From the IMG/VR virus record IMGVR_UViG_3300012359_000004, positions 1-56,404 of that record: a DNA stretch of 56,404 nt. One strand, 5' to 3'. The stretch is from a virus. Positions 7,912 through 14,365 of this stretch are shown here, piece after piece. The notes under the pieces are model-generated. The model ran no database searches and was not told the DNA's origin. It saw nothing but the letters and a program-made list of their open reading frames with translations. A program made the position numbers and the translations under genes. Numbering within the stretch: position 1 is the first letter of the stretch; each line of letters opens with the position of its first letter.

Positions 7912-8114
7912 GATGCCTAAGTCACAAGCGGGTGTGTGGGCTGGTTTCGCCACTCGACAGCCCCTAGAGAACGTCATTGACCCCACACGTTACCGTCGAG
8001 TGGCTTGTGTAAAGCATACAGGCTAGTTCGTTCGTACGTCAACGATTTGGGGGAAGTGACGATATTTTGTTGGGGAAAAACCTATGGTATACTGGAGAAA
8101 ACTGATAAGGAAGC
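7912..8114. promoter_or_regulatory. Divergent control region with nested inverted repeat
   Basis: This gap separates the minus-strand late operon from plus-strand genes. GCCACTCGAC (7949-7958) is repeated inverted as GTCGAGTGGC (7995-8004), 10 bp perfect. CACAAGC (7923-7929) pairs with GCTTGTG (8003-8009), overlapping the same 3' arm, so two alternative stems share it. The plus-strand promoter lies at 8085-8093. No convincing minus-strand promoter hexamers are visible, so the late promoter may need an activator. Confidence 0.6.
8085..8093 (+). promoter_or_regulatory. Extended -10 promoter
   Basis: TGG-TATACT within TATGGTATACT (8083-8093) is an extended -10 (TGn then TATACT). A weak TTGTTG (8067-8072) lies 15 bases upstream. 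Transcription would start near 8100, just before the gene at 8115. The same TATGGTATA core recurs at the endonuclease promoters. Confidence 0.6.
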
Positions 8115-8378
8115 ATGATGAAAAGCAAAACACCGATAGAAGATAGAATGTTCATTGAAGCGTTACAATCTAAAGATTTTCGGAAACGGTTTCGATCACT
8201 TTTGAAGTATATTTGCAATTCATGGACAAAGATACAAAACTGGGCACAATCGCTTGATGACCATGACGCGCTGATCATTATGGCCTTGTACGATGAAGAC
8301 CTGAACCGCAATCTGTTCGGAGACGAGCGCTACGAACAACTACAGCCATTGATTGAAGGGGGAAACGATGCCAGTTGA
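8115..8378 (+). CDS. Hypothetical protein, 87 aa
   Basis: Starts MMKSKTPIEDRMFIEALQSK; charged, helical, no Cys motif or membrane helix. AAGGA lies 3 bases before the first ATG and 6 before the second (8118), so the second is probably used. The end overlaps the next gene. First gene after the extended -10 promoter. Family not recognised. Confidence 0.65.
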   Translation: MMKSKTPIEDRMFIEALQSKDFRKRFRSLLKYICNSWTKIQNWAQSLDDHDALIIMALYDEDLNRNLFGDERYEQLQPLIEGGNDAS

Positions 8379-8589
8379 CTTGGAGGCTATCAAGACTGAT
8401 ATGCCTATTTCCGCTTTGGTCGATCTACTGAAGTCAATGGACGCCCTGACGGATGAAGAGAAAAAACAAGTCGCGCAAAAGCTAGAGGCGATTGGCCTGG
8501 AAATTGGGCATTTTGATGATTATCGCTTCACAGAGTTTGGCGTGCGTGCGAGCGATGGCACAAAAGACGCCTGGCAATGGTGGCTGTAG
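8368..8589 (+). CDS. Hypothetical protein, 73 aa
   Basis: Starts MPVDLEAIKTDMPISAL and contains a helical charged segment (LTDEEKKQVAQKLEAIG). The ATG at 8368 follows a GGGGGAAA ribosome site and overlaps the end of the upstream gene. Ends two bases from the stop of the convergent gene at 8592. Not recognised. Confidence 0.65.
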   Translation: MPVDLEAIKTDMPISALVDLLKSMDALTDEEKKQVAQKLEAIGLEIGHFDDYRFTEFGVRASDGTKDAWQWWL

Positions 8590-8591
8590 CC

Positions 8592-8813
8592 TCACGCGAT
8601 ATCCGGCAACACTGACCTGATCTTCCCTGATTCCATTTCCGCCAGCTTGTGTAACGGCGCGATATACGCCCCATGCCATTGCCCCTGCTCGTCCCGTTTC
8701 GCTGCCCCTGCGTACCATCCACTGCGTTTGCGACTGAGATGCGGCGTCCATCCACAACGACGGAGGATGCGCCGGAGACGTGCTGAAGACGCCTCGAATT
8801 GCTCTTTGCTCAT
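8592..8813 (-). CDS. Lone minus-strand hypothetical protein, 73 aa
   Basis: Starts MSKEQFEASSARLRRILRRC and is basic (RRILRRCGWTPHLSRKRSG), with an RSGWYAGAAK beta-like part. It is convergent with 8368-8589 and divergent from 8882, in an otherwise plus-strand block. Ribosome site weak (GTGG). The coding-like composition supports it, but no family is seen; could be a small DNA-binding protein. Confidence 0.5.
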   Translation of the reverse strand: MSKEQFEASSARLRRILRRCGWTPHLSRKRSGWYAGAAKRDEQGQWHGAYIAPLHKLAEMESGKIRSVLPDIA

Positions 8814-8881
8814 TTCCACGGTACCCCACACGAAATATGATATATTGCTAGAACGAATGAGCGAACAGGAAGGAGGATTTT

Positions 8882-9109
8882 ATGAACGAGGACACAGAAC
8901 AGAAATTGCACATTCCTGCTTTGACAGAAGAGGAGAAAGAGGAATGGCGAAAAGTCGGTGAAAAGCTTTGCGAGAGCGTTGTTAAAATGTTCGAAGGCTT
9001 GGCTGCAATGGCAGAGGAAGTTAATCGCCACTTGGAAGTCTGGCAGCATGAGCAGGCAGAAACGAACAAGCGAAAGTTGACCATCGTGCCTCCTGATAAC
9101 GAACAATAA
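8882..9109 (+). CDS. Acidic helical protein, 75 aa
   Basis: Starts MNEDTEQKLHIPALTEEEKEE and is highly acidic at the N-terminus, then a long amphipathic helix (VGEKLCESVVKMFEGLAAMAEEVNRHLEVW) and a basic tail. AAGGAGG lies 5 bases before the ATG. The 68 bases upstream are A/T-rich and probably hold its own promoter. Not recognised. Confidence 0.65.
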   Translation: MNEDTEQKLHIPALTEEEKEEWRKVGEKLCESVVKMFEGLAAMAEEVNRHLEVWQHEQAETNKRKLTIVPPDNEQ

Positions 9110-9396
9110 ATCATATCGCCCGCCTGGAGGAATTGATGAAATGGGGGTAGGGGCCATGGCAGGTTGCTTGTCCAAGGAGTGCCAAACGATTTGTAGGATG
9201 TGCCATGGCTCCTATGGGTAGAACGAACGAGAAGCCATCAGGGGGGGCAAGCGAGGATTGCATAGGGAATGTCAAGGGAAAACTCGCTTGCCGTTAGACG
9301 CGTCTGCTGAAAGTGTAACACAAATATTCTTGAAAAATCAAGAAATATCCTGTATAACTTAACTAGGAATGTCAACAATACCCACCTCGTAACAGC
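9110..9396. promoter_or_regulatory. Integrase 1 control region
   Basis: This 287-base gap has no gene. GGCAAGCGAG (9246-9255) is repeated inverted as CTCGCTTGCC (9283-9292) with 27 bases between. GCCATGGC-type palindromes occur near 9155 and 9203, and an 8-bp palindrome GACGCGTC at 9297-9304. The region ends in the integrase promoter and an overlapping dyad. It may also hold integrase arm sites. Confidence 0.55.
9330..9358 (+). promoter_or_regulatory. Sigma-70-type promoter of integrase 1
   Basis: TTGAAA (9330-9335), 17-base spacer, TATAAC (9353-9358). Expected start near 9365, giving a leader of about 30 bases to the integrase ATG. An 18-base dyad TTCTTGA-AAAA-TCAAGAA (9327-9344) overlaps the -35, as expected for a repressor operator. 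Confidence 0.7.
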
Positions 9397-10440
9397 ATGA
9401 CCAAAAGCGACGAATGGCCGCCGTTTGCCTTCGCGCCGTCCTCGCCCTGGGGCCGGTGCTATTCTGATTTCCTCCGGCGCAAATTTGACAGGTCCGGCAG
9501 TCAATCCACGCTGGACCACTACCGCCAGTACCTTGTGCAATTCTTCACCGAGCCCGCATTGATACCCGATGCCTACACGCGGGAACATGTGGAGGCGTTC
9601 GTACATTCACCCGGTCGTGGGCCTGGTAGGGAAGGCAATCCGCCTTCTGTTGGGCTCATGAACAATCGTCTCAGTGTGCTCAACTCGTTTTATGCTTATG
9701 CTGGTGGCTATGGCATCACGAACGAGCAGGGCATCATTGAGCCATTGATGAAAAGAATGCCACCCACAGCGGGATTGAAACAGATGCAGCGGGAGCAAGG
9801 CCCCTATCGTGCCCTCTCTGCGGAGGAGCTGCGTCGGTTCTTTGCCGCGATCCCACGAGACACGATTATCGGCATACGGGATTATGCGCTCTTTGCCACG
9901 TATTTCTTCACGGCGCGAAGACGCTCCGAGATCGTCAATTTGAAGTGGGGCGACATTGAAAAGACCACACTCATTGAGGCGAATGGTGGAAGGCGCGAAG
10001 GTTGGCTCTATCATTATCGGGCAAAAGCTCACAAGCGTCAGGATGCTACAGCGGAATTGCCACAGGTCGCTATGGAAGCTATTGTGCTGTACTTGGAAAA
10101 ATCAGGCAGGCTGGCGACCATCAAGCCGGAGGATTATATTTTCATCATGGCCGATCGACGCTATAAGCCCGATGCGAAGAAGCCATTGCACCCGAATACC
10201 GTGTGGCACGCAGTGAAGGTTTACGCTGCGCGGGCGGGGATACCGCAGGGGAAGATCACGACGCATTCTCTGAGGCACACAAGTGCTCGTGTCCGCTATG
10301 AAAGTGGAGTGGATATCAGGGAAATCCAACGCATCCTGGGCCATGCCAATCTCTCAGTAACGGATACATATCTCCGCCAACTTACGACCACAGCAGACCC
10401 TGGTGCAAAGTTTCTTGAGAAGAAGTTTGGGGACTTCTAG
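9397..10440 (+). CDS. int: Tyrosine recombinase / integrase 1
   Basis: The 347-aa protein has an N-terminal SAM-like core-binding part (about residues 20-125, GSQSTLDHYRQYL) and a C-terminal catalytic domain. Catalytic residues are visible as Arg175 (TARRRSEI), His290 and Arg293 (HSLRHTS), His316 (LGHANLS) and Tyr325 (TDTYL). It would insert and excise the prophage by attP x attB recombination. It has its own promoter, and no strong ribosome site is seen. A second integrase lies at 29414. Confidence 0.93.
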   Translation: MTKSDEWPPFAFAPSSPWGRCYSDFLRRKFDRSGSQSTLDHYRQYLVQFFTEPALIPDAYTREHVEAFVHSPGRGPGREGNPPSVGLMNNRLSVLNSFYAYAGGYGITNEQGIIEPLMKRMPPTAGLKQMQREQGPYRALSAEELRRFFAAIPRDTIIGIRDYALFATYFFTARRRSEIVNLKWGDIEKTTLIEANGGRREGWLYHYRAKAHKRQDATAELPQVAMEAIVLYLEKSGRLATIKPEDYIFIMADRRYKPDAKKPLHPNTVWHAVKVYAARAGIPQGKITTHSLRHTSARVRYESGVDIREIQRILGHANLSVTDTYLRQLTTTADPGAKFLEKKFGDF

Positions 10441-10447
10441 ACGTGCA

Positions 10448-10485
10448 ATGAGGGCAAACATACTTCCATTTCTGTTTGCCCTCAT
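10448..10485. terminator. Perfect 13-bp hairpin after integrase 1
   Basis: ATGAGGGCAAACA (10448-10460) and TGTTTGCCCTCAT (10473-10485) pair perfectly with a 12-base loop, 8 bases after the integrase stop. No U-tract follows, so it is a transcript-end or stability hairpin rather than a textbook intrinsic terminator. Confidence 0.6.
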
Positions 10486-10529
10486 CACGAGTCGCTTCAT
10501 TTGGCTGTGGTATGGCACTATGATAGCAC

Positions 10530-10570
10530 GCTACGAAGCATCCTACAAGCCTCTGCTACGATTGTCCTAC
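10530..10570. repeat. Candidate attP arm-type direct repeats
   Basis: GCTACGA...TCCTAC occurs twice in a row (10530-10546 and 10555-10570), spaced 25 bases, in the 198-base non-coding gap just downstream of integrase 1. Integrase arm sites are commonly direct repeats next to int. The core site itself cannot be picked without the host junction. Nothing else is seen in 10486-10638. Confidence 0.35.
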
Positions 10571-10638
10571 GTTCTACTCCATTGGACGCAGGGCAATCGC
10601 CATCATAAAATCTCTCGTGTGAATTTTGCGTGAATGGA

Positions 10639-11076
10639 TTAAGACAAATGTTTTTCGAGGTATTTTATCGCACTCTCTAAGCGGGTAAAGCTATCATTAG
10701 CAAAGCCCAACAGAGTATTACACTTTCGGCAAAGAAGCTCCCTTACTGTACCGCTATAATGACAATGATCAACTACAAGGTAATCTCCAGGTCCTGGCAG
10801 CACCCCACAAATGGCGCATCGTCCATTCTGTGCTTTAAGCATAGCAGCGTGATCATCAGGAGTTAACCCGTATTTACGTAAATGGCTAACATCTTTGTTA
10901 ACAGCAATAGTGTGCTGATTAGTCGGAGGTAAACAATCCCTAACAAGGGCAGTTTCTTCAGAGGCGGGTTGTATAAATTTAGCGCAAACACCACAGCAAA
11001 AAGCTTTTGGTGACATAGTACGCATTTTCCCACAGTTGCGACATAAGCGTTTTGGGCGTGGTACAATACCATTCAT
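10639..11076 (-). CDS. Endonuclease VII-like HNH nuclease 1
   Basis: The 145-aa protein has N-terminal zinc knuckles (LCRNCGK, CCGVC) and a C-terminal recombination-endonuclease VII domain. That domain shows LRKYGLTPDDHAAML, GRCAICG, VDHCH and RELLCRKCN, then a C-terminal helix FTRLESAIKYLEKHL. Members related to T4 gp49 cleave branched DNA, and many phage copies behave as free-standing homing nucleases. The ATG at 11076 has GGAG 6 bases upstream. It lies opposite to the surrounding genes with its own promoter-leader cassette, suggesting insertion as a mobile unit. Confidence 0.88.
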   Translation of the reverse strand: MNGIVPRPKRLCRNCGKMRTMSPKAFCCGVCAKFIQPASEETALVRDCLPPTNQHTIAVNKDVSHLRKYGLTPDDHAAMLKAQNGRCAICGVLPGPGDYLVVDHCHYSGTVRELLCRKCNTLLGFANDSFTRLESAIKYLEKHLS

Positions 11077-11160
11077 GGCAAGCTCCAATCTTGTCATCGG
11101 CTCAGGGGTATGTCCAGTACCGCCTGAGCAAAACAATTTTTACGCCTCTATTATACCATA
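11077..11160 (-). promoter_or_regulatory. Endonuclease leader cassette 1 (extended -10 + two-hairpin leader)
   Basis: On the minus strand TATGGTATAAT (11160-11150) is a perfect extended -10. The leader then runs to a hairpin at 11128-11101 with outer stem CTCAGG/CCTGAG and inner GGTA/TACC, and ends in GGAG before ATG 11076. The same arrangement occurs before three other endonuclease genes (29204-29294, 35135-35222, 40088-40176). Confidence 0.75.
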
Positions 11161-11180
11161 ATCTAGCCTCTTGTGTATAT

Positions 11181-11246
11181 AGGTTAAGGTTTCTCAATAC
11201 GATTTCCCCACAATGACCCTTGCAGGTTAAGGTTTCTCAATGCGAT
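11181..11246. repeat. 23-bp direct repeat pair, operator-like
   Basis: AGGTTAAGGTTTCTCAAT followed by one variable base then CGAT occurs at 11181-11203 and 11224-11246 (22 of 23 bases equal, period 43). A related inverted half TGAGAAACG lies near 11302. The repeats lie between the endonuclease promoter and the plus-strand HTH gene at 11504, in a 427-base gap (11077-11503). The rest of the gap is A/T-rich, with GTTAT/ATAAC around 11460-11475. Confidence 0.6.
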
Positions 11247-11503
11247 AGGTGAATTTTTTCACACTCCCCATTTTGGATAATCTTGGGTTACAATAAAACA
11301 GTGAGAAACGTGGTGAGTGTTTTCTACCGTGCAACTCCACCAAAGATTACAGTTTATTCATAATTGCTCAGAGTCCGCGAAATTGGTGAAAATTTGCGTA
11401 TAGTACCCCTTGCAATTGATTACAGGGTATGTTACTATCTTAATGCTGTTTAATATATTGTTATCTCAAATAACATATCGTAAAATCAAAGGGGGTCTGC
11501 GCT

Positions 11504-11704
11504 ATGAGCGCGCCAGCGATGACGGAAAAACTCTATACCATAGAAGAGGTCGCTAAAATTCTTGAGCTTCACCGGAATACCGTGAAAAAGAGAATTGAAG
11601 AGGGTGATCTTGTAGCCATCAAGGTTGGACGTGAATACAGAATCCGACCGCGAGACCTTGAAGATTTTATGGAGCGTAACCAGTACAGGCCAAAAGGCCA
11701 ATAA
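11504..11704 (+). CDS. Excisionase-family HTH DNA-binding protein 1
   Basis: The 66-aa protein begins MSAPAMTEKLYTIEEVAKIL and continues HRNTVKKRIEEGDLVAIKVGREYRI, the standard MerR/Xis-like helix-turn-helix-wing of excisionase (HTH_17) proteins. It could be the recombination directionality factor of integrase 1 or a small repressor. GGGGG lies 9 bases upstream of the ATG. Followed by a hairpin-rich non-coding block. Confidence 0.85.
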   Translation: MSAPAMTEKLYTIEEVAKILELHRNTVKKRIEEGDLVAIKVGREYRIRPRDLEDFMERNQYRPKGQ

Positions 11705-12009
11705 ACGTGAAAGCGCCCGCCTCCCTGTCTGATTGCATTCCGACGTTTGGGAAACGAGCGCTGTAGTTCCAAGCAAAGAATACCATCTGCGTGAGGCAGT
11801 GTCAAGATTTGCTTGGTGGAAAGGGGTACCACTGTGTCATCTACAGACACAAAAATTGGCGGGAATAAACCCGCCACGAGTCCATCGCTCCAACCACGGT
11901 GTGACACCGTGTTACACAAGGACGATATTGTATATACAACAAACAACGAGTTTAGGCCGGTTTCTGTTGTCCATTGTAGCACATGGTGTAGCAGTCTGCG
12001 AGGTGAGTC
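11705..12009 (+). ncRNA. Hairpin-rich non-coding block A
   Basis: No gene fits this 305-base gap. CCAAGCAAA (11769-11777) pairs with TTTGCTTGG (11808-11816) and encloses CTGC-gtgag-GCAG (11787-11799). TGTGTC/GACACA (11833-11851) and TGGCGGG/CCCGCCA (11857-11876) follow. A 17-base palindrome CACGGTGT-G-ACACCGTG lies at 11895-11911 and TTGTATATACAA at 11928-11939. The density of perfect stems suggests a structured transcript or tandem operators. Family not recognised. Confidence 0.4.
11851..11876 (-). terminator. Possible minus-strand intrinsic terminator
   Basis: Read on the minus strand, TGGCGGG-TTTATT-CCCGCCA is followed directly by ATTTTT, a 7-bp G/C stem with a U-tract. It would stop transcripts running leftward toward 11504. 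No minus-strand gene precedes it in this block, so it may silence antisense transcription. Confidence 0.5.
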
Positions 12010-12225
12010 ATGAACCGATTCACACCCGAAAGGCCGCCTCCACGAGACAAGCGCACTGTCGAGGAATTCAAACAGTTCCTCACGTGGGCGGGTAGTCCGT
12101 CCTATCCTGGGGTCTACATCCACCTGGCACGAGGCTGGTACCAGGGCCTACTCACCATCGAGGAAGGCCAGCGTATTGAAGCAGAGCGGCAGGTGTGGCA
12201 GTTCGTAGGGGTGCAACATGAATGA
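12010..12225 (+). CDS. Hypothetical protein, 71 aa
   Basis: Starts MNRFTPERPPPRDKRTVEEF with a Pro/Arg-rich N-terminus, then FLTWAGSPSYPGVYIHLARG and an acidic helix. GAGGTGAG lies 3-6 bases before the ATG. First of four overlapping small genes (12010-12788). Not recognised. Confidence 0.65.
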   Translation: MNRFTPERPPPRDKRTVEEFKQFLTWAGSPSYPGVYIHLARGWYQGLLTIEEGQRIEAERQVWQFVGVQHE

Positions 12226-12364
12226 GCCTGTTTACGGCGTTGCACCGGGCGCAACATACGACCCTGACATTGATCTGCTGTACGAGGATGACGATGAGGA
12301 CACAGTGAAGCGGGCAGCTATTGATAGTACGGTGAAGTTACGGCGCGTGGAGGTGGCAGTATGA
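12218..12364 (+). CDS. Small acidic protein, 48 aa
   Basis: Starts MNEPVYGVAPGATYDPDIDL and has an acidic run LLYEDDDEDTVKRAA. It overlaps the upstream gene by 8 bases and the downstream gene by ATGA. Function unknown. Confidence 0.55.
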   Translation: MNEPVYGVAPGATYDPDIDLLYEDDDEDTVKRAAIDSTVKLRRVEVAV

Positions 12365-12570
12365 GCAATCCAGGCAACTTAGGCCAGCGGTTCCGTATGT
12401 CGAAGCTGACCGGCGTAGAGGTCAAAGGCGGGAAGGTTGTGTTCCATCTCGAATGTGGGCACGACTACAGCAGTACTCCGCTATGGGGTACGCCTGAAGA
12501 GTCAGCAGAGCGAGCACAGGCCCGGATTGGCAAGCGGGAGCGATGCGACAAATGTATGGAGAGATCATGA
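12361..12570 (+). CDS. Small zinc-ribbon-like protein, 69 aa
   Basis: Has HLECGHDY in the middle and CDKCMERS at the C-terminus, so C-x-H plus CxxC could bind one zinc. The short beta strands (VEVKGGKVVFHLECG) fit a ribbon fold. Start overlaps the upstream stop (ATGA). No family name assigned. Confidence 0.6.
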   Translation: MSNPGNLGQRFRMSKLTGVEVKGGKVVFHLECGHDYSSTPLWGTPEESAERAQARIGKRERCDKCMERS

Positions 12571-12788
12571 TTACCGACCTCATCGCCCACTGTGAGCAGC
12601 AGCTCCACCTCGAAGCCGTCTACCACGAGGCCAAAGCCGCCGAGCGTGCGGCATGGCAAGCCGATATCGACAATCCACATTGCCATCACGAGCGGTTCTA
12701 TTCCCAGTGCTACCTGCGTGCATTTTGGGCGATGCGTGAGGCATGGTGGAACTGGCGGGCTGCGTGTGAGAGGGAGGGTACGAAATGA
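12567..12788 (+). CDS. Helical Trp/His-rich protein, 73 aa
   Basis: Starts MITDLIAHCEQQLHLEAVYH and is mostly alpha-helical, with NPHCHHERFYSQC in the centre (clustered His/Cys, possible metal site) and AMREAWWNWRAACERE at the end. ATG overlaps the upstream stop as ATGA. Last gene before the non-coding block 12789-13118. Confidence 0.6.
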   Translation: MITDLIAHCEQQLHLEAVYHEAKAAERAAWQADIDNPHCHHERFYSQCYLRAFWAMREAWWNWRAACEREGTK

Positions 12789-13118
12789 TGACCGTTCTCC
12801 GAAACTTGGACATTTAGGACAGGCCCAAACGTCACGTTCGGTTCTTCGTTCAACGAGAAGAGTTTCGCTTGAGATTGCTCTCAAGCCAGCGCTCCTCTCT
12901 CCCGAAGCGTAACTTTCCGTGGAACTCACGGTAGTTCTCAAGTCTGGTAGCCATCAGAAGCCTTGGTTTTTGGCTTCTGGCAAGTAGAAAGAGAAGTGTA
13001 CATTGGTCAACACGCTAGTGTTTTTACCCACGGAAACGGTTTACCGTGGAACCCACAAGCACTATTCAGTTATCAAGGTACTACAGATATATTCTCTCAC
13101 AGGAGACAAAAAGCGGCA
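12789..13118 (+). ncRNA. Hairpin-rich non-coding block B
   Basis: A 330-base gap without a convincing gene. Stems seen are an 11-base palindrome AACGT-C-ACGTT (12828-12838), CTTGAG/CTCAAG (12868-12885), CCGTG-gaact-CACGG (12917-12931), CAGAAGCC/GGCTTCTG (12955-12979), AACAC-gcta-GTGTT followed by TTT (13009-13025), and CCACGG/CCGTGG (13028-13049). It could be a structured leader or a small RNA between two gene clusters. Fold and function are inferences. Confidence 0.4.
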
Positions 13119-13289
13119 ATGGAAGAGAAGTCCATGAAGGGATATGAATGTCCATGTTTTCAGAAGCTAGTTATGACCCTCCTCTCTCGACTCATCATGC
13201 TCTCCGTGTGGCTCTTTCTGCTGGCCTGCTACATCGGATTTGTCTACGTGCTGTGGCTGGCGGTCACGACACCCATTCCGGGGAATTGA
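13119..13289 (+). CDS. Single-pass membrane protein, 56 aa
   Basis: Starts MEEKSMKGYECPCFQKLVMT with a CPC motif and then a strong hydrophobic stretch LIMLSVWLFLLACYIGFVYVLWLAV. AGGAG is 14 bases before this ATG; the second Met (13134) has GAAGAGAAG upstream and is an alternative start. Function unknown. Confidence 0.55.
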   Translation: MEEKSMKGYECPCFQKLVMTLLSRLIMLSVWLFLLACYIGFVYVLWLAVTTPIPGN

Positions 13290-13297
13290 GGGAAGCC

Positions 13298-13534
13298 ATG
13301 AACGATAACCCCGACGTCTACAACGTCACCATCCAGCATGTGGCCATTGCCGCGTCTACGATTGGCTTCGATGTGCTACGTAAGCCAGGATACTACATCA
13401 TCCTCACCGATGCTCTGCCCGGCTATGGAGACGCGGTAAAGTTCCCTGATAGCCCACATGGCTACACAGAGGCCCTGGCATGGATACGGAAAATAGCGGG
13501 CGATGAGGAGGCCAATCCTGAGCAAGCAGTTTGA
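13298..13534 (+). CDS. Hypothetical protein, 78 aa
   Basis: Starts MNDNPDVYNVTIQHVAIAAS and alternates strands and helices (GYYIILTDALPGYGDAVKF), ending acidic. The ATG at 13298 with GAGGGAAG upstream is chosen over the unlikely upstream readings. The end overlaps the XRE regulator gene by 32 bases. Confidence 0.65.
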   Translation: MNDNPDVYNVTIQHVAIAASTIGFDVLRKPGYYIILTDALPGYGDAVKFPDSPHGYTEALAWIRKIAGDEEANPEQAV

Positions 13535-13874
13535 CCGCAAATTATTCAGTGCCTCTATCCAGGCAAAGTTGCTCGAGTCGCAGCTTAGCTTGCGAGAAGC
13601 GGCAAAGGAATCTGGTATCAGTCTGGCTACCCTGAGTCGCCTCAGCAATGGCAAAGTACCGGATATCGATCATTTCGTGGCCGTGGTTCGCTGGCTCCAA
13701 ATCGATGCGAATGCGTTTATGGATGCACCGCGGGGAGCAATCCTGACCAATCGTGAAAAGTGGGCGTGGCTCTATCTGTGCCTGCGAGACTTGGATGTAC
13801 CGGAAGAAGTGATTCAAGCCATAATCACCGTCATCAAAGTGGTAAAGCGGGGAAGCGAGGCCAATCGTGACTGA
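13503..13874 (+). CDS. XRE-family HTH regulator
   Basis: The 123-aa protein has a Cro/cI-type HTH at about residues 18-70. LSLREAAKESGISLATLSRL gives the two DNA-reading helices, followed by NGKVPDIDHFVAVVRWL. A helical C-terminus with hydrophobic LYLCLRDLDV may dimerise. Likely a phage regulator of the lysogeny/early region. ATG 13503 lacks a ribosome site, but GAGGAGG lies 6 bases before an in-frame CTG (codon 6), so a non-ATG start is possible. It is followed by the structured RNA block. Confidence 0.8.
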   Translation: MRRPILSKQFDRKLFSASIQAKLLESQLSLREAAKESGISLATLSRLSNGKVPDIDHFVAVVRWLQIDANAFMDAPRGAILTNREKWAWLYLCLRDLDVPEEVIQAIITVIKVVKRGSEANRD

Positions 13875-13885
13875 GCCACGTCAGG

Positions 13886-14213
13886 AACCCTATAGCAAAA
13901 GCTATGGGTTTGCAAACTGTTGAGCATTTTAGCTCAGGCTGTTACAAGCCCTACCTGACCAGACCCAGCCAGGAAGAGATATCACCCATATCTCTTTATC
14001 GGGCTACGATACCGGCAATGTCAAAGAACGTACCAATGGGTGCGAGGCCAGCCCATTGCTCTATAACTCTCGAATTAACCAGGTTCATAGTAGGGGTTAA
14101 AGCCAGTGTTCGAGAGATGTGCAGACCGGTATCATCGTCGAGGCCACCATTACCCGGGAAACCGGTGGGAGTTACCGGCCTACTCCATATCAACAAGGCC
14201 GCCCCGCAAGGGG
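13886..14213 (+). ncRNA. Candidate large structured RNA
   Basis: Helices seen: AACCC(t)ATAGC/GCTATGGGTT with AAAA loop (13886-13910); GAGC/GCTC (13922-13935); junction closed by AGCCC/GGGCT (13947-13951 with 14001-14005), enclosing CCTG/CAGG (13954-13973) and a 9-bp AAGAGATAT/ATATCTCTT stem (13974-13996). A long-range GATACCGG/CCGGTATC (14008-14015 with 14126-14133) encloses CAATGGG/CCCATTG (14034-14058) and CTCTCGAA-TTAACC/GGTTAA..TTCGAGAG (14067-14116). AGGCC/GGCCT (14141-14181) and CCCC-GCAA-GGGG (14202-14213) follow. Such nesting is far beyond chance palindromes. It does not match tmRNA, RNase P or a tRNA that I can recognise. Confidence 0.6.
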
Positions 14214-14298
14214 AGATGAAAGGTAGCGAGGCATGAGTGATGTAGTTCCCAGTGGGAGTGTGTTGGTATGGAATATAAAGACGACGTATAGTTTCCAC

Positions 14299-14327
14299 TT
14301 GACCGAATTGTATCAATGTGGTATGCT
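14299..14327 (+). promoter_or_regulatory. Promoter of excisionase-like gene 2
   Basis: TTGACC (14299-14304), 17-base spacer, TATGCT (14322-14327), with TG one base before the -10 hexamer (extended -10). A TACGTA palindrome follows near 14343, between the start point and the ribosome site, recalling the ACGT elements in the promoters at 24168, 26285, 26986 and 31579. Confidence 0.65.
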
Positions 14328-14365
14328 TACAGTGGCATATCGTACGTATGCCAAAGGAGGTTCTA

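Noticed and set aside
10639-11136. TTG start at 11136 for endonuclease VII-1
   Set aside because: The extra residues are translated leader hairpin; the ATG at 11076 has GGAG.
12840-12985. tRNA-like D-arm pattern (GGTAGTTC...TCTGGTAGCC)
   Set aside because: No matching acceptor or T-arm can be paired, so not a tRNA.
13886-14213. tmRNA or RNase P RNA
   Set aside because: No tRNA-like ends, tag frame or conserved RNase P boxes could be found.
13904-14236. 110-aa plus-strand frame and a 125-aa minus-strand frame
   Set aside because: Both are open by chance in a block dominated by nested stems. Neither has a convincing ribosome site or protein-like composition.
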